A DNA stretch of 37,100 nt. Origin: Oligoflexales bacterium (GTDB lineage: Bacteria; Bdellovibrionota_B; Oligoflexia; Oligoflexales; JALZUQ01). This document shows, piece after piece, positions 14,348-23,168 of the stretch. The DNA lies in assembly GCA_023301565.1 (NCBI GenBank), contig JALZUO010000082.1, forward strand, positions 1 through 37,100, in the 5' to 3' direction. Positions within the stretch are counted from its first letter, which is position 1. Every line of letters begins with the position of its first letter. The position numbers and the translations under genes were made by a program. Below the pieces are notes generated by a model. It did no database searches. It was not told where the DNA came from and saw nothing but the letters and a program-made list of their open reading frames with translations.

Positions 14348-15916
14348 TTAGAGCTGGCGTTTTAGGGCTGCCATTACATAGTGGCCCCAGAACAAAACCA
14401 CGCAGAAAATACCACAGATAAGGGCGCGAATCAGCGAGGTAGAAAACGAGTGGTCGCCAAAGCTAGATGCGAGCACAAAAAAACAAAAACAGCCTGCAGC
14501 TTTTAATAAAAGCCAAACCAAGCTCGATTCGTAGCGAAGTGAGCTTAGGATTCCAGTGGAGTATAGCCCCAAGCCAAGAAGGCCTGCTTGAATGCTCAGG
14601 ACTATGCTCGAGGTCACAGCCAAACCTTGATGCCCAAAGGTTTCAACCAAATGATAATTTGCAACCGCATTAAGCAGCACGCAAACAGAGGCGGCAACTA
14701 AAGTAAACCGTGTGCGGCCAATGGCGTAATAAATACTCATAAGAACTTTTATAAGGCCGTAACCAAACAGGCCGATTGCATAAGCTTTTAGAGCGACGGC
14801 CGTTTGAACTACGTCTGTATCTTCGAACCGTCCCCACCCATATAGAACCCTGCAGATATCCTCGCCCAAAACAAACAGCATAAGGAAGCATGGCGTCAAA
14901 AGCTGAAGCAAAAGAACTATGCTTTCACTGGCAATCTTTTGGGAGCCTTTACCCACCTTGCTGCCTTCGCTGTGGATGCTTTTTGTCAGCTGGGGAAGCA
15001 TCACGACCCCGACGCTAACTCCAAACAACCCGATAGGCAGCTGAAACAGCCGAAACGCACTATCAAGCCACGTGATAGCCCCCTCTTCGAGGCCTGTAGC
15101 GAAGTTTGTATTTACAAGCTGGTTGATGGGGCCAGCGACCGAGGCAAGGGCAACGGGGATCCCAATCCAAACAGCGCTTTTGATTTCTTGCGTCAGTTTC
15201 GGCATTTTAAATACTAGAGACGAGCGAATGTGGGACTTCCAGATTTTATATCCATAGACAACGGTTTGGATTAGCCCGCCCAAAAGAACACCTAAGGCTA
15301 GTCCTACGATGCCAGCGTCTAGCCCAAAAAGCTTTTCTACGAGTCCATTATTTTGCTGGTCTAATACAGCAGTAAGAATTGGAGCCAAAGTGACAGCTCC
15401 TAAGATATAACCAAAGTTAAAACCTAAAGGTGCTACTGAGCTTAAAAAGAAACGACCTTTATGGTGAAGCGTCCCTGCAAACACAGAGCCGAGCATCATA
15501 AGGTACAAAAATGGAAAAAGAATCCGGGTTAAAAGAGTCGCTGTACTTACGAATTCATCTCCGGGGTTTCCGTACATGGTCATAAGTTTAACTAAAAACG
15601 GTGCGGCTATAACCCCAGCTAAAGCAATGCAAAACCCTGCAAGTAGAACCCATTTAAGGGCATCGCTAAAAAAGTTTTTTGCTTTTTGTTCGGACTGCTC
15701 AAAACAGTCCGAATATACTTTTGTGAAGGCATTGCTAAGAGCGCCTTCAGCCAGCATGTCACGAAACAGGTTTGGTATCCGGAAGGCAACAAAAAAAGCA
15801 TCTAGCGAGCGAGAAGCACCGAAGATACTAAGCACGAGCGAAACTCGCACAAGACCGCTCACCCTGCTAAGCAGAGTCCCGAGTGCAAACCAAACTGTAG
15901 ATTTTTTTAGCGACAT
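14348..15916 (-). CDS. murJ: Lipid II flippase MurJ
   Basis: 522 aa, the usual size, with about 13-14 membrane segments. MurJ flips lipid-linked peptidoglycan precursor across the inner membrane. Diagnostic features are the start KKSTVWFALGTLLSRVSGLVR, then RIPNLFRDMLAEGALSNAF, GGLIQ and the R/P-rich loop VSVGVVMLPQLTK. AAAGAG immediately precedes the ATG at 15916. It sits 41 nt after bamD and 36 nt before icmF in the same direction, so co-transcription with the outer-membrane assembly gene is likely. It is expected to be essential. Confidence 0.96.
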   Translation of the reverse strand: MSLKKSTVWFALGTLLSRVSGLVRVSLVLSIFGASRSLDAFFVAFRIPNLFRDMLAEGALSNAFTKVYSDCFEQSEQKAKNFFSDALKWVLLAGFCIALAGVIAAPFLVKLMTMYGNPGDEFVSTATLLTRILFPFLYLMMLGSVFAGTLHHKGRFFLSSVAPLGFNFGYILGAVTLAPILTAVLDQQNNGLVEKLFGLDAGIVGLALGVLLGGLIQTVVYGYKIWKSHIRSSLVFKMPKLTQEIKSAVWIGIPVALASVAGPINQLVNTNFATGLEEGAITWLDSAFRLFQLPIGLFGVSVGVVMLPQLTKSIHSEGSKVGKGSQKIASESIVLLLQLLTPCFLMLFVLGEDICRVLYGWGRFEDTDVVQTAVALKAYAIGLFGYGLIKVLMSIYYAIGRTRFTLVAASVCVLLNAVANYHLVETFGHQGLAVTSSIVLSIQAGLLGLGLYSTGILSSLRYESSLVWLLLKAAGCFCFFVLASSFGDHSFSTSLIRALICGIFCVVLFWGHYVMAALKRQL

Positions 15917-15957
15917 TCTCTTTGCTAACTATACTATGGATACAACTACGGATACCA

Positions 15958-16713
15958 CTATGGAGCCCCGAAGCTTTGCGCCTTTTGGCTAAGCTGCTCT
16001 GCGGTAAAAGACTTTAGATAAATATTATCTTCATTCTCTGGGTTTTCTCGTTTTTGCTCAGCTAAAGCATTGTAGGCGAGCGCAAGGCGTTTTTTTGCTA
16101 GCACGCCAAATTCTTGGTTTTTTGGATATCTCTCCAGGATTTGCTCGCTTCTAAATACGCAGGCGTGAAACTGTTTTTTTCGGCAGTAAAAGCGAGCAAT
16201 AAAGTCTTCATGCGCCACAAGTCTTTTGAAGCCTTCTTTTAGGTTTTCTTGTGCGGGCTTTGTCCATTCACTTTTTGGGTACTCTCGGATAAGTCTGTTC
16301 CACTCTCGCATGGCTTGGCGAGTAAATAGCTGCTCTCTGTCAACTTTACCTGGAGCCTCTTCCCAGTAGGATTCTCCGACACGAAACTGAGCGTAGGCCG
16401 CTTTCGGGTGGTCGGGCCTTAGCTTTACGAAGCGCTCGTAGTCGAAAATAGCTTCTTCAAAATTACCGAGGTTAAACCTAGAGTCAGCTATCAGCAGCTC
16501 GGCTTCCGGGATCCGCTTGCTATCGGGGAATTTAGTTTTATATTCACCGAGTTTTTGGATAGCTATCTCATAATGTTTTTTAGAAGCGTGCTTTGCAGCA
16601 TCTTCAAAAGCTGGTTCAGCTTGTTTCTTTGATTTTGTACTCATACACGAGGCGAAAACCAGAAGAGAGACAAAGCAAAACAAGGGTTTTAGGTGGCGTT
16701 GATTGTTCAGCAT
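15958..16713 (-). CDS. bamD: Outer-membrane assembly lipoprotein BamD
   Basis: 251 aa, matching BamD length. It has a lipoprotein signal (LFCFVSLLVFASC) with lipidated Cys23. TPR-type helical pairs follow: AFEDAAKHASKKHYEIAIQK, LLIADSRFNLGNFEEAIFDY, RPDHPKAAYAQFRVGESY and a C-terminal FYCRKKQFHACVFRSEQIL. BamD is the essential TPR scaffold of the BAM complex, which inserts beta-barrel proteins. Gene length, lipobox and the conserved YAQFRVGESYW region support the call over a generic TPR lipoprotein. It is first in the bamD-murJ-icmF run. An inverted repeat lies 29-53 bp upstream. Confidence 0.92.
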   Translation of the reverse strand: MLNNQRHLKPLFCFVSLLVFASCMSTKSKKQAEPAFEDAAKHASKKHYEIAIQKLGEYKTKFPDSKRIPEAELLIADSRFNLGNFEEAIFDYERFVKLRPDHPKAAYAQFRVGESYWEEAPGKVDREQLFTRQAMREWNRLIREYPKSEWTKPAQENLKEGFKRLVAHEDFIARFYCRKKQFHACVFRSEQILERYPKNQEFGVLAKKRLALAYNALAEQKRENPENEDNIYLKSFTAEQLSQKAQSFGAP

Positions 16714-17003
16714 GTCGAAATACCTTATTCTTTTCTTAATGGTACCTATGTTTTATATAAAGGTACGTGAGAGAGTTTCTAGCAGAGGCAGAGCTAGGCA
16801 GCTTTCCTCTACCTCGCCTTGGTAGGCAAGAGTTTAGAATACTCTGAGCTATAAGTCTAAGGGTCTGTATTTATTAAAGTAATAATCCTTTTCCTTGTGT
16901 TTTGCCAAAATCTTCCGAATCTTAAATGATAGGTATTTAGAGGGTGTTTATATAGAGCACCAGCTAGGCTCTTGTAGGTTTCAACAGCTTAAAAAGGTGC
17001 AGC
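16714..17003. other. Divergent intergenic region bamD / TonB-like gene
   Basis: 290 bp that must hold two divergent promoters. The only clear structure is GTACCT (16742-16747) and AGGTAC (16761-16766), 13 bp apart and enclosing an AT-rich TTTTATATAA core that could serve as -10 for bamD. Nothing else is assignable. Confidence 0.45.
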
Positions 17004-17900
17004 TTGTTTACCAGCCTGAAAAAACTTTGTGAATTCATGTATGTTTCCTCGCGGCGGATTCCAGGCGGGGTTTTTGCTGTATGCGTATTTCTCTCTTTGT
17101 TTTTTCACTTTGCCTCTTTTTCGCCAGCCATATTTAAGTCATTGTTTGAGAGCCATGAGCAGCCAAAAAAACACGATCCAGTTCAAATTAAAATTGTACA
17201 AAAACCTGCATCTAAAAAAGATTCAGCCTTGTTGGAGCAAGACCTTAAAAAAGAAATCGTAGAGGTCCCTTTAGAGCCTACCGAAGCTCCAGAGACTTCT
17301 AAGTTTGCTGGCCTGCAAGATCACAAAGCCAAAAAACAGACGAGATTAGCTGAAAGGCTTGCACGTCCAAAGGCGGCTAATGCCGGCAGGCGAGGCGAGC
17401 AGGTGACAGAGAAGCCTTCTGCTCCAAAGGCTGAAAAAAAAGAATTATCGCTTGCAGACTTTGCAAAAAATCCTTCTAAGCGAAGTTTAGATAATTTAAT
17501 TCCTACGATGAACAGCGGCAATCCGAACGCCGGTTACTTTGACTTTATTGCAGATACAGATATTAAAATCGGAGACATCTTAGATCTCAATACAACAAGA
17601 ACAGAATTTGTTGGTTTTTTTACACACTTTCGTAAGGCCCTGCAGCTTGTTTGGACCTACCCCTCTGATGCTGCAAAAAAAGGTTTAGAGGGCGTGGTTG
17701 GTTTGAACATCATATTTAAAAAAGATGGAACGCCAAAGTCGGTTAATTTGCGCAAGTCTTCTGGCAGTAAAATTTTAGATGATTCCATTGTCGAAGCCAT
17801 CTGGCTTGCGCAGCCGTACGGAGCTTTACCTTCGACCTATGAAAAGGAAACACTGACGGTAACAGCAAACTTTCACTACCATCTTCGGGCAGCTCATTAG
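17004..17900 (+). CDS. TonB-family energy transducer-like protein
   Basis: 298 aa. The TTG start at 17004 is preferred because AAAAAGGTG lies just upstream; an ATG at 17037 is the alternative. Residues ~21-44 form a single membrane anchor (FAVCVFLSLFFHFASFSPAIF). A long Lys/Pro/Glu-rich periplasmic linker (about 50-150) follows. The C-terminal domain has WTYPSDAAKKGLEGVVGLNIIF..DGTPKSVNLRKSSGSKILDDSIVEAI, the TonB C-terminal fold. TonB passes inner-membrane energy to outer-membrane receptors. Without exbBD nearby, a variant role such as gliding- or envelope-associated force transfer cannot be excluded. The transglycosylase gene follows after 138 nt. Confidence 0.87.
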   Translation: MFTSLKKLCEFMYVSSRRIPGGVFAVCVFLSLFFHFASFSPAIFKSLFESHEQPKKHDPVQIKIVQKPASKKDSALLEQDLKKEIVEVPLEPTEAPETSKFAGLQDHKAKKQTRLAERLARPKAANAGRRGEQVTEKPSAPKAEKKELSLADFAKNPSKRSLDNLIPTMNSGNPNAGYFDFIADTDIKIGDILDLNTTRTEFVGFFTHFRKALQLVWTYPSDAAKKGLEGVVGLNIIFKKDGTPKSVNLRKSSGSKILDDSIVEAIWLAQPYGALPSTYEKETLTVTANFHYHLRAAH

Positions 17901-18038
17901 CTAGGCAGCTCAATGAAAACGCACTCAGAGTTGATCATTTGCCTTGAAAGCAAGTTCTGGTGCGGTAGTCATAGCTGGACACCAATACAGCTCGCTGCAA
18001 TGTTAAAATATTCCCTCGGTTAGGTTTAAGAGGGTGAG

Positions 18039-19343
18039 ATGTCAAAAAATCAGGGTAAGCAATCTTTGGGGCTTTATAAAGTTGCTGGGTTTACCATGGT
18101 TTTTTCTTTTGCAGCCTTTGCCGTCCTTCCAATTAGCTCGTCGCTGGCGGCCAACAAAAGTGAGTTTACTCGTTGGAGTCACTTGTTAGAGTCAGCTCAA
18201 AAAGATCGTTTGTGCAGAGACGGGCTGTATTTCAAAAACCTTAAAGACGCTCACAAGAAAAAACATCCTTCAAAAAAACGGGGTTTAGATCGATACCGAC
18301 CATACCTCTTGCGTTGGATTCCAGAAGATGCAGAAGGACTTTCCGTAGATGTGCAAACGGATATGCCAGTGCGTTTCCATCCCGCCGTCAGCAAGTGGCT
18401 TGACTACTACTCAAACGGCCGTGGAAGAGAGAATATGCTCAAGTGGTTGGTGCGGGCATCTGGCGTGCAGCATCAAATCGAGCTCGAGCTACAGAAGCAT
18501 GGTATGCCCCAAGATCTTTTCTATCTAGCTATGATTGAATCTGGGTTAAGCCATAAAGCTAGAAGTAGGGCAAAGGCGAAAGGCTTGTGGCAGTTCATGT
18601 TGCCGACAGCTAGGGCTTTTGGCCTTCGTGTAGACTCGTGGACGGACGAGCGCCGGTCGGCTGTTGCCTCTACTGCAGCAGCTTCGAGGTATCTAAAAAA
18701 ACTTTATGGCCGATTTGGTTCATGGGACTTAGCTATGGCCGCCTATAACGCCGGCCCTGGAAAAGTTAGAAGTGCCATCAGGCGCGCAGGAACAAAAGAT
18801 TACTACAAGCTCAGAAAAACCAGGTTTCTTCGCCCGGAAACCAAAGAGTATGTGCCAAAGTTTACCGCCGCGCTATTGATTGGGAAAAATCCAGAGCGAT
18901 ACGGGTTTTCTGTAGAACGATCTACGGGAAACAAACTTGCGACGAAAAAAATTGGATTGAAAAATGCGTATCGGGTCAGAGACTTAGCTAAGCACTACGG
19001 TGCATCTGTTTCTCAGTTTAAACGGTGGAACCCACATCTTTTGCGTTCGGCAACCCCTCCATTTCAAAAAAAACAGGGTGAATTTTATGTTTACGTGCCG
19101 AAAACAAAGCTTGCGGTCAGCAGGCGATTTCCTCGCTCTGTTGAGGCTGTAAAAGTAGCAACCAAGGCTACAAAAAAGGTGGCAAGGAACAAAAGAGCCC
19201 TTGTGCACAGAGTATCCAAAGGAGACACCTTGTCTGCGATTTCAAGGCGTTACGGCGTGAGTCAGCGAAAAATCAAGGGGCTGAACCCAGGTCTGCGGGC
19301 TCGCTATCTTCGGCCCGGCAAAAAAATCAAGATTCGAATATAG
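18039..19343 (+). CDS. MltD-like membrane-bound lytic transglycosylase with LysM domains
   Basis: 434 aa, with GAGGGTGAG just before the ATG. A signal peptide (about 14-38) ends near SSLAA. The SLT domain (about 150-260) has catalytic Glu167 in FYLAMIESGLSHKA, then KGLWQFMLPTARAFGL and AMAAYNAGPGKV, all standard for family 1 transglycosylases. One clear LysM closes the protein (VHRVSKGDTLSAISRRYG...NPGL), and a weaker LysM-like unit (YRVRDLAKHYGASVSQFKRWNP) precedes it. It cleaves the glycan strand of peptidoglycan to 1,6-anhydro products and binds it through LysM. It lies downstream of the TonB-like gene. Confidence 0.94.
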   Translation: MSKNQGKQSLGLYKVAGFTMVFSFAAFAVLPISSSLAANKSEFTRWSHLLESAQKDRLCRDGLYFKNLKDAHKKKHPSKKRGLDRYRPYLLRWIPEDAEGLSVDVQTDMPVRFHPAVSKWLDYYSNGRGRENMLKWLVRASGVQHQIELELQKHGMPQDLFYLAMIESGLSHKARSRAKAKGLWQFMLPTARAFGLRVDSWTDERRSAVASTAAASRYLKKLYGRFGSWDLAMAAYNAGPGKVRSAIRRAGTKDYYKLRKTRFLRPETKEYVPKFTAALLIGKNPERYGFSVERSTGNKLATKKIGLKNAYRVRDLAKHYGASVSQFKRWNPHLLRSATPPFQKKQGEFYVYVPKTKLAVSRRFPRSVEAVKVATKATKKVARNKRALVHRVSKGDTLSAISRRYGVSQRKIKGLNPGLRARYLRPGKKIKIRI

Positions 19344-19446
19344 ATACACAAGACTTGCTGGATAATTCCTAATCATTAGAGCCGCGGTGAAGTGCTTGTT
19401 CTGTAGGCTTTTGCTATAAAGGACTCATTCAAAAGGAGGCACTTTC

Positions 19447-20226
19447 ATGTCTAAAAAAGCCTTGGTATTGGTAAAGCCAACACCGGATACAGAAGCGCAA
19501 ATAGCACCGGGTTCTGACGGAGCATCGGTAGATACGGCATCTCTTACGCACGTAATCAACCCGTATGATGAGTTTGCAATCGAAGAAGCACTTCTCCTCA
19601 AAGAAAAAGGAGAGTTTGAAGAAGTAGTTGTAGCAAGTTTTTGTGAACCGTCGCGCAAAGATGTGGTTGTTAAGGCGTTGGCTATGGGCGCCGACCGCGG
19701 GGTGATCATTGATAGCACGGGTACAAACTGTGATTCACTTTCTATAGCTAGGGTATTTGCAAAATTAGTAGCAAAAGAATCACCGTCGGTTGTGTTTGGC
19801 GGCAAGCAAGCTATTGACGATGACAACATGCATGTTTTGACTATGCTTGGTGAAATCGCAAACCTTCCAACTATTAATGTAGTGAGCAAGGTGGAGCCTG
19901 GCGAAGGTAGCTGGAAGATTCACCGTGAAGTTGAAAATGGGCAAAAAGAAATTTACGAAGTGACTCTGCCGTGTGTGATTGGGGCTCACAAGTCTTTGAA
20001 TACACCTCGCTATACGAACCTTCGTGGCATCATGCAAGCTAAAAAGAAGCCCTTTGAAGTCATAGCTGCAGCAGAGCTTGGTCTTGAAAACACTAGTCAG
20101 GTAAAACTACTAAAAGTTAGTATGCCTCCTGAAAAACCGCCTGGAAAGCTTTTCAAGGATGAGCCCATCGAAGAGATGGTTAGCAAGGTTGTGGAGCTGC
20201 TTCGCAGTGAAGCTAAAGTGATTTAA
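19447..20226 (+). CDS. etfB: Electron transfer flavoprotein beta subunit
   Basis: 259 aa, with a strong AAAGGAGG site ~7 nt before the ATG. EtfB with EtfA accepts electrons from acyl-CoA dehydrogenases and passes them to ETF-quinone oxidoreductase. It shows KALVLVKPTPDTE, HVINPYDEFAIEEAL, GKQAIDDDN (adenine-nucleotide binding region) and LPCVIGAHKSLNTPRYTNLRGI, which includes the dehydrogenase recognition-loop region. TATAAA at 19415-19420 may be its -10. etfA follows after 70 nt. Confidence 0.97.
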   Translation: MSKKALVLVKPTPDTEAQIAPGSDGASVDTASLTHVINPYDEFAIEEALLLKEKGEFEEVVVASFCEPSRKDVVVKALAMGADRGVIIDSTGTNCDSLSIARVFAKLVAKESPSVVFGGKQAIDDDNMHVLTMLGEIANLPTINVVSKVEPGEGSWKIHREVENGQKEIYEVTLPCVIGAHKSLNTPRYTNLRGIMQAKKKPFEVIAAAELGLENTSQVKLLKVSMPPEKPPGKLFKDEPIEEMVSKVVELLRSEAKVI

Positions 20227-20296
20227 TGGGTTTTAGTACAGTGGTTATTTAAAATTTTCGGGCTCCCAGTAGATGGGGCCGTTGATGAGGGAATAA

Positions 20297-21271
20297 ATGA
20301 AAGTATTAGTATTTCTAGAGCAGCGTGAAGGCAAGTTTAGGTCCATTTGCAACGAAACCCTAACGATTGCTAAAAGCTTGGCTGGCGATGGCGGCTCGGT
20401 TGCAGGTGTAGCGGTTGGTTCTGGTTTGGAATCAGCAGATAGTCTTTCGAGTTTTGGCCTGCAGACGCTGCTTAAAGCAGAAGGCGACTCTTGCAGCAGC
20501 TACAATGTAATAACCTACGCAAAAGCAGTTGCCGCTGCAGCTAGCTCTTGGGGAGCAGACTGCATTCTTGGTGGGGCTACGCCCATGGGTAAAGATGTTC
20601 TTCCGCGGGTTGCAGCAAAGCTTGGAAGCGCTATAGCTTCGGATGTTACAAGTGTTACGGCGGGTTCTGGCGGCGGCACTAACCTAGAGGTTACAAAACC
20701 TCTTTTTGCCGGAAAAGTTGTTGGTACCTACGAACTTTCGGGCAGTGCCCCAAAGGTCGTAAGTGTGCGGCCAAACTCTATGCCTGCTGTAGCTGGCGGC
20801 GCTGGCAGTATTGATGTTCAGGCTGTAGAGGCGCCTGCTGCAGACGACCGGTTAAAACTAGTAGAGATGGTTAAAAGCGACTCTGAGAAGGCTGACCTTA
20901 CAGAGGCTTCTATTATTATCTCTGGTGGCCGCTCACTAGGTTCAGAAGAGAACTTTAAGATCCTTGAAGATTGCGCCGATGTTTTGGGTGCAACCGTCGG
21001 TGCTTCGCGAGCAGCAGTGGATTCCGGGTACGCTCCGCACAGCATGCAAGTCGGTCAAACCGGTAAAACAGTAAACCCAAATTTATATATTGCCTGCGGA
21101 ATTAGTGGTGCTATTCAGCATCTAGCTGGAATGCGTACATCGAAGTTTATTGTAGCGATTAACAAAGATGAGAACGCGCCTATATTTAAAATTGCAGATT
21201 ACGGCATCGTGGCCGATCTTTTTGAGGTCGTCCCAGCTTTGCAAACAAAGCTACAAGCTTTGAAAGGGTAG
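20297..21271 (+). CDS. etfA: Electron transfer flavoprotein alpha subunit
   Basis: 324 aa, usual length, with GAGGG 5 nt before the ATG. The C-terminal FAD domain is unmistakable: IISGGRSLGSEENF, GATVGASRAAVDSGY, QVGQTGKTVNPNLYIACGISGAIQH and AINKDENAPIFKIADYGIVAD. The N-terminal domain is Gly/Ala/Ser rich and shorter in motifs. It pairs with etfB upstream to form the soluble FAD/AMP heterodimer of fatty-acid and amino-acid oxidation. msrB follows after 6 nt, suggesting read-through. Confidence 0.97.
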   Translation: MKVLVFLEQREGKFRSICNETLTIAKSLAGDGGSVAGVAVGSGLESADSLSSFGLQTLLKAEGDSCSSYNVITYAKAVAAAASSWGADCILGGATPMGKDVLPRVAAKLGSAIASDVTSVTAGSGGGTNLEVTKPLFAGKVVGTYELSGSAPKVVSVRPNSMPAVAGGAGSIDVQAVEAPAADDRLKLVEMVKSDSEKADLTEASIIISGGRSLGSEENFKILEDCADVLGATVGASRAAVDSGYAPHSMQVGQTGKTVNPNLYIACGISGAIQHLAGMRTSKFIVAINKDENAPIFKIADYGIVADLFEVVPALQTKLQALKG

Positions 21272-21277
21272 CAAGTT

Positions 21278-21685
21278 ATGGTCGATAAGCTAGAAAAGCC
21301 CGAGAGTTACTGGCAAGAAAAGCTAACGCCGGAAGCCTTTAAAGTTACGCGTAAAAAAGGCACCGAACGCGCAGGCTCCGGACCGTTAAACAAAGAGGAG
21401 CGAAGCGGCATCTATAGCTGCGTTTGCTGCGATCACCCTTTGTTTAAAAGCAGCGATAAGTTTGACTCTGGCACTGGCTGGCCTAGCTTTTTCGAGGTCT
21501 TTGACGAAGATAGCATCGAAACTCGGCCTGATAGGTCCCTTCTCTTTAGAGTACGTACAGAAGTTGTTTGCGCAAAGTGTGATGCACATATTGGCCATGT
21601 TTTTGATGATGGCCCTAAGCCTTCTGGAAAACGCTACTGCATGAACTCTGTTGCGATGAAGTTCGCGCCTCAAGAAGTTAAGTGA
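21278..21685 (+). CDS. msrB: Peptide-methionine (R)-S-oxide reductase MsrB
   Basis: 135 aa. It reduces the R-epimer of methionine sulfoxide in proteins. Zinc Cys pairs are CVCC (48, 51) and CAKC (98, 101). The core has DSGTGWPSF, HIGHVFDDGPKPSGKRYCMNS with catalytic Cys121, and a typical C-terminus VAMKF. There is no signal peptide, so it is the cytoplasmic single-domain form. Its closeness to etfA (6 nt) links it to a flavoprotein operon where oxidative by-products are expected. Confidence 0.97.
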   Translation: MVDKLEKPESYWQEKLTPEAFKVTRKKGTERAGSGPLNKEERSGIYSCVCCDHPLFKSSDKFDSGTGWPSFFEVFDEDSIETRPDRSLLFRVRTEVVCAKCDAHIGHVFDDGPKPSGKRYCMNSVAMKFAPQEVK

Positions 21686-21695
21686 GACGCTCGGT

Positions 21696-22583
21696 TTGAG
21701 TGACTCTCTCAATCAGGTTCAAAGGCCGGGGCTTTCTGCTAAGTGCAAGGTAGGAAACGTTCCATTCTTCGAGCGCGATTTTAAAGTATTTCGTTTGCAA
21801 GGATTTTCCATCGGTGGCGTGCAGACAAGCTGGCGAATACCCTCTTTAAAAGCCATCTTTGATATTGGCGCCCACCCTTTTGAGTTTCATAACAGCAGCC
21901 ACCTTTTTTTGTCTCATAGGCATTTAGATCACGTGCAGGGTATTATCCCTCTTGCGTCGACCCGGAGGCTTCAAAACCAAGGGCCTCTTGTGGTTTACGG
22001 TCTACCCCCTGTTGTCGAAGCCGCAAAGAAGCTTCTTGAAGGCGCTCGCCTTACTGGGAGCGGACTATGCGAAATTGAATGGAACCTCGTGGATATAGGG
22101 AACCAAATTAGCTTAGGCCCAGAGTTTCAGGTTAGGCCTGTGCAGACTTTTCACTCGGTCCCTTCTTGTGGATATCTAGTGGAAAAAAAATCTAAATCTC
22201 TTAAATCAGAGTACGCAGGTTTGTCTGGCCAAGAGTTAGGGGCTTTGCGTAAAAGTGGCAGGCAGCTAGAAAACCTTGCAACAAAGCCAGTTGTGTTTTT
22301 TACGCTAGACACGAGCATGGAAGTCTTTAAAGAAAACAAGTTTTTAATGACTGTACCTACAGTCGTAACGGAATGTACTTTTTACTGTGCAGGCACCAAA
22401 GACAAAGCCAAAGAGCTCGAACATATTCATGTCGAAGCTCTAGCAGATCACTTTAAAAAGCATTTTCAGGGTGAGACCCTGGTGCTTACTCACCATAGTC
22501 CGCGCTACTCTGTAGAGGAAATGCAAGAAACCGTACAAAAGCTTTTTGCCGATGCGTGGTTTGAAGTGGTTTTGTGGGTGTAA
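21696..22583 (+). CDS. MBL-fold hydrolase resembling short RNase Z
   Basis: 295 aa. The metal motif is SHRHLDH (H74-x-H76-x-D78-H79). Further ligands are likely in TFHSVPSCGYLVE, FTLDTSME and LTHHSPRYS. The plan (FDIGAHPFEF...LFLSHRHLDHVQGI...ASTRR) resembles plant-type short tRNase Z, which trims tRNA 3' ends. All tRNAs in this window encode CCA, so a tRNA role is not implied. The only start in range is TTG at 21696, with a weak ribosome site, 10 nt after msrB. Its last 23 bp are repeated at 23169-23191 beyond the pilin gene. Confidence 0.82.
   Translation: MSDSLNQVQRPGLSAKCKVGNVPFFERDFKVFRLQGFSIGGVQTSWRIPSLKAIFDIGAHPFEFHNSSHLFLSHRHLDHVQGIIPLASTRRLQNQGPLVVYGLPPVVEAAKKLLEGARLTGSGLCEIEWNLVDIGNQISLGPEFQVRPVQTFHSVPSCGYLVEKKSKSLKSEYAGLSGQELGALRKSGRQLENLATKPVVFFTLDTSMEVFKENKFLMTVPTVVTECTFYCAGTKDKAKELEHIHVEALADHFKKHFQGETLVLTHHSPRYSVEEMQETVQKLFADAWFEVVLWV
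22561..22583. repeat. 23-bp direct repeat, copy 1 (end of the RNase Z-like gene)
   Basis: Begins TTGAAGTGGTTTTGTGGG and ends GTAA, encoding the last codons and stop of the hydrolase. It matches 23169-23191 at 22 of 23 positions (T22579 versus C23187). Confidence 0.9.
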
Positions 22584-22602
22584 CTAAAATAAGGGAAGTT
22601 TG

Positions 22603-23076
22603 TTAGTAAGGTGTTTGGTTTGTCGTTCCTTGTAGCTTGAAGAACTGCACTCCAAGTTCATTGCTATTTAGAGATAATGAATCTAGCGAGTTTGAATTGA
22701 TTCCTGCTGGATACCTTCCACCTACGCGAAGGTTGTCAGAATTTGCTGGAACATCGGGGCTAGAGTTTCCTGTGATAAAAAACTCAAAACGAGTTTTTTC
22801 AGGTACTTTGACCAAGAGCCCGAGAGTGTTTATGTTCACCGCTCCTAAAGCTCCGCCGGATGTAAGCGGTGATGCGCTGTTTTCTATCCGAAACAGCGCA
22901 ATGCTTTCTTTTATCGAAGAAACCATTTCGATCCCCTCTGTTAATATTGTTTTTTGTTGAAATTGCTCAAATTTAGGTAGGGCTAGTGTCGCTAGAATAG
23001 AGATAATCGCGACTACGACCATGAGTTCGATAAGGGTAAAGCCAGCCATTGCTTGTTGGTTTTTTTTGACGGTCAT
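22603..23076 (-). CDS. Type IV pilin-like protein
   Basis: 157 aa, with a strong GGGGAGG before the ATG. A short 12-residue leader ends at the prepilin peptidase site G12-F13, followed by TLIELMVVVAIISILATLALP with Glu at mature position 5. It is a class III signal of PilA or a major pseudopilin. The C-terminal body is a small globular domain without a Cys pair. A TATATA-18-TTGAAG promoter lies just upstream. No other pilus gene is nearby. The gene and its promoter are bracketed by a 23-bp direct repeat, implying a cassette. It is inferred to be an orphan pilin used by an assembly system elsewhere. Confidence 0.93.
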   Translation of the reverse strand: MTVKKNQQAMAGFTLIELMVVVAIISILATLALPKFEQFQQKTILTEGIEMVSSIKESIALFRIENSASPLTSGGALGAVNINTLGLLVKVPEKTRFEFFITGNSSPDVPANSDNLRVGGRYPAGINSNSLDSLSLNSNELGVQFFKLQGTTNQTPY

Positions 23077-23097
23077 TAGAGCCTCCCCTTTTTTCTA

Positions 23098-23127
23098 TAT
23101 ATACATCTTATCGGTCTTTTTCTTCAA
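23098..23127 (-). promoter_or_regulatory. Pilin gene promoter
   Basis: On the minus strand, TTGAAG (-35, 23127-23122) and TATATA (-10, 23103-23098) lie 18 bp apart, about 22 bp before the ATG. CCGATAAG lies in the spacer (23114-23107), and the same 8-mer occurs before the lipoprotein gene at 23992. Confidence 0.55.
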
Positions 23128-23168
23128 AAAGCTAAGCTCGTCGATAAAAGCATAATAATACGCAAGGC

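Noticed and set aside
22584-23168. Insertion sequence between the 23-bp repeats
   Set aside because: No transposase and no terminal inverted repeats; only a pilin gene and promoter lie inside.
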